This document shows positions 5,928 through 6,802 of a stretch of 6,802 nucleotides of DNA, one piece after another. The translations under genes and the position numbers were made by a program. The DNA lies in contig JAGXNU010000115.1 of assembly GCA_019894815.1 (NCBI GenBank), forward strand, positions 1 through 6,802, in the 5' to 3' direction. The notes under the pieces were generated by a model. The model saw only the letters and a program-made list of their open reading frames with translations, searched no databases and was not told the DNA's origin. Numbering within the stretch: the first letter of the stretch is position 1; every line of letters starts with the position of its first letter. Source of the DNA: Promethearchaeota archaeon (GTDB lineage: Archaea > Asgardarchaeota > Lokiarchaeia > Sigyniarchaeales > SOKP01).

Positions 5928-6802
5928 ATGACCATTGAGGAAGTAAATGAAGCTCATTTTAATCCAACAGGTTCCAAAATAAGCATGTTCTTATCCGGAA
6001 TTTTCATGGGTAATGTGGGGATATTTATTTCTTTATTAAGTGGGTATCTAATTTATTCAATAGTCTTGTTCAGGGGTATATTTGGAGCAGCTTTTCTAAT
6101 TTTATTCATGGTAATAACAAAATCTCTTTCAATTACTTTCTTTAAAGAGTGTTTTAAGATGCACTGGAAGCATTTAATTATAATAGCAATAACTAACCCA
6201 TTAGTAGTATTTCTTTACTTTTGGAATATAACGCTCACTGGTTATGCTTTTGCAGCTTTTTTATTATATACAAGTGGAGTTTTCCTATTAATCTTTTTAG
6301 TAATAACGAAAGAAGAAAAAGTGTCAAAAATCAACTTTATTAGTTTCATTTTAGCAATCGTGGGGATATCCATCATAATGGAATTTTGGACCGGCCAAAT
6401 ATTAATATTGGGAATAGTAGTTGGGATTTTTTCAGGTTTCTGCCTTGGTATAATGATTTTTTCTAAAAAAAAAATTTATAAAATTAGAAGAAAGGTTCAA
6501 TCGAAAGTTAATTCGAATGGAAATTTTGATGCGTTTTTAACTTTATGGTCAACCTTATTCTTATTTTTACCATTTCTACCATTTAGTATTATGGATTTAT
6601 TTAGAATCACAATTTTGGATTTTATATTTATTTTACTGCTAGGGCTTATCCCTACTGCTTTAGCGTTTACATTGTATAATGTAGGAGTGAAAAAAGATAA
6701 AGGCGGTAACATCATAATTTTATCGTATTTTGAACCTGTCATGGCAACCATTAACACAGCCATTTTTTTAAAGGATCTGTCTATTTTCACCATCATAGGA
6801 GG
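5928..6802 (+). CDS. EamA/DMT-family transporter, 3' truncated by the window edge
   Basis: Open from ATG 5928 to the right edge, 291 residues visible. A short polar N-terminus (MTIEEVNEAHFNPTGSK) is followed by about ten hydrophobic segments in two halves, roughly 19-151 and 156-291, matching the 5+5 helix duplication of drug/metabolite transporters. Typical EamA features are the helix pair around YFWNITLTGYAFAAFLLYT, and in the second half LLGLIPTALAFTLYNVGV followed by SYFEPVMATINTAIFLKDLS, the usual penultimate-helix signature with Pro-270. The sequence is cut in the last helix, so only a few to a few tens of residues are missing. A basic cytosolic loop at 180-200 separates the halves. Substrate cannot be told from sequence; family members export or import amino acids, nucleotides, sugars or metabolites. 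It is divergent from the PH-like gene, with no strong box A or Shine-Dalgarno near the start. Confidence 0.85.
   Translation, partial: MTIEEVNEAHFNPTGSKISMFLSGIFMGNVGIFISLLSGYLIYSIVLFRGIFGAAFLILFMVITKSLSITFFKECFKMHWKHLIIIAITNPLVVFLYFWNITLTGYAFAAFLLYTSGVFLLIFLVITKEEKVSKINFISFILAIVGISIIMEFWTGQILILGIVVGIFSGFCLGIMIFSKKKIYKIRRKVQSKVNSNGNFDAFLTLWSTLFLFLPFLPFSIMDLFRITILDFIFILLLGLIPTALAFTLYNVGVKKDKGGNIIILSYFEPVMATINTAIFLKDLSIFTIIG

Noticed and set aside
6497..6796. A 99-residue minus-strand reading frame
   Set aside because: It lies entirely antisense to a clear EamA/DMT transporter frame and has no recognisable protein pattern.
1..6802. CRISPR arrays, tRNA or rRNA genes, insertion sequences
   Set aside because: No regularly spaced repeat arrays, no cloverleaf-like sequence, no transposase frame and no terminal inverted repeats were seen. 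The 26-nt repeat has only two copies.

Overview
This is an AT-rich window (about 30% G+C by eye) that looks archaeal. It has box-A (TATA-like) promoters very close to start codons, almost no Shine-Dalgarno sequences, a TrmB-type regulator, and Cys-rich zinc proteins combined with vWA domains. The protein style (long coiled-coil winged-helix proteins, vWA plus cross-brace zinc finger plus acidic linker) fits an Asgard archaeon (Promethearchaeota, Lokiarchaeia-like). That assignment is an inference from style, not from a marker gene. TAA, TAG and TGA are all used as stops.

Layout, left to right. (1) 1-235, +: the 3' end of a small membrane-protein gene. (2) 244-2205, -: a 653-residue TrmB-like protein with a very long coiled-coil insert and an extra C-terminal tail; it converges on gene 1 with an 8-base gap. 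(3) 2206-2402: a divergent intergenic region holding an 11-bp tandem repeat, a 21-bp near-perfect palindrome, an overlapping TACT-N3-AGTA element, and two 26-nt direct repeats. (4) 2403-3761 and 3924-5213, +: two tandem paralogues, each with an N-terminal vWA-like domain, a Cys/His zinc module of cross-brace (RING/PHD/FYVE) spacing, a very acidic linker, a conserved IGGFFG motif and a C-terminal zinc ribbon. (5) 5218-5767, -: a small two-helix membrane protein with a PH-like cytosolic domain, split by a one-base frameshift in a homopolymer; it converges on gene 4b with a 4-base gap. (6) 5928-6802, +: an EamA/DMT-family transporter that runs off the right edge.

The most unusual content is the central block. 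The TrmB-like protein is divergently transcribed from the vWA-zinc pair and shares a repeat-rich control region with it. The vWA plus cross-brace zinc arrangement recalls eukaryotic TFIIH subunit p44/Ssl1, and the vWA fold recalls the ubiquitin receptor Rpn10. The sequence alone does not prove a functional link to transcription/repair or to ubiquitin. The flanking membrane genes look unrelated to this block.
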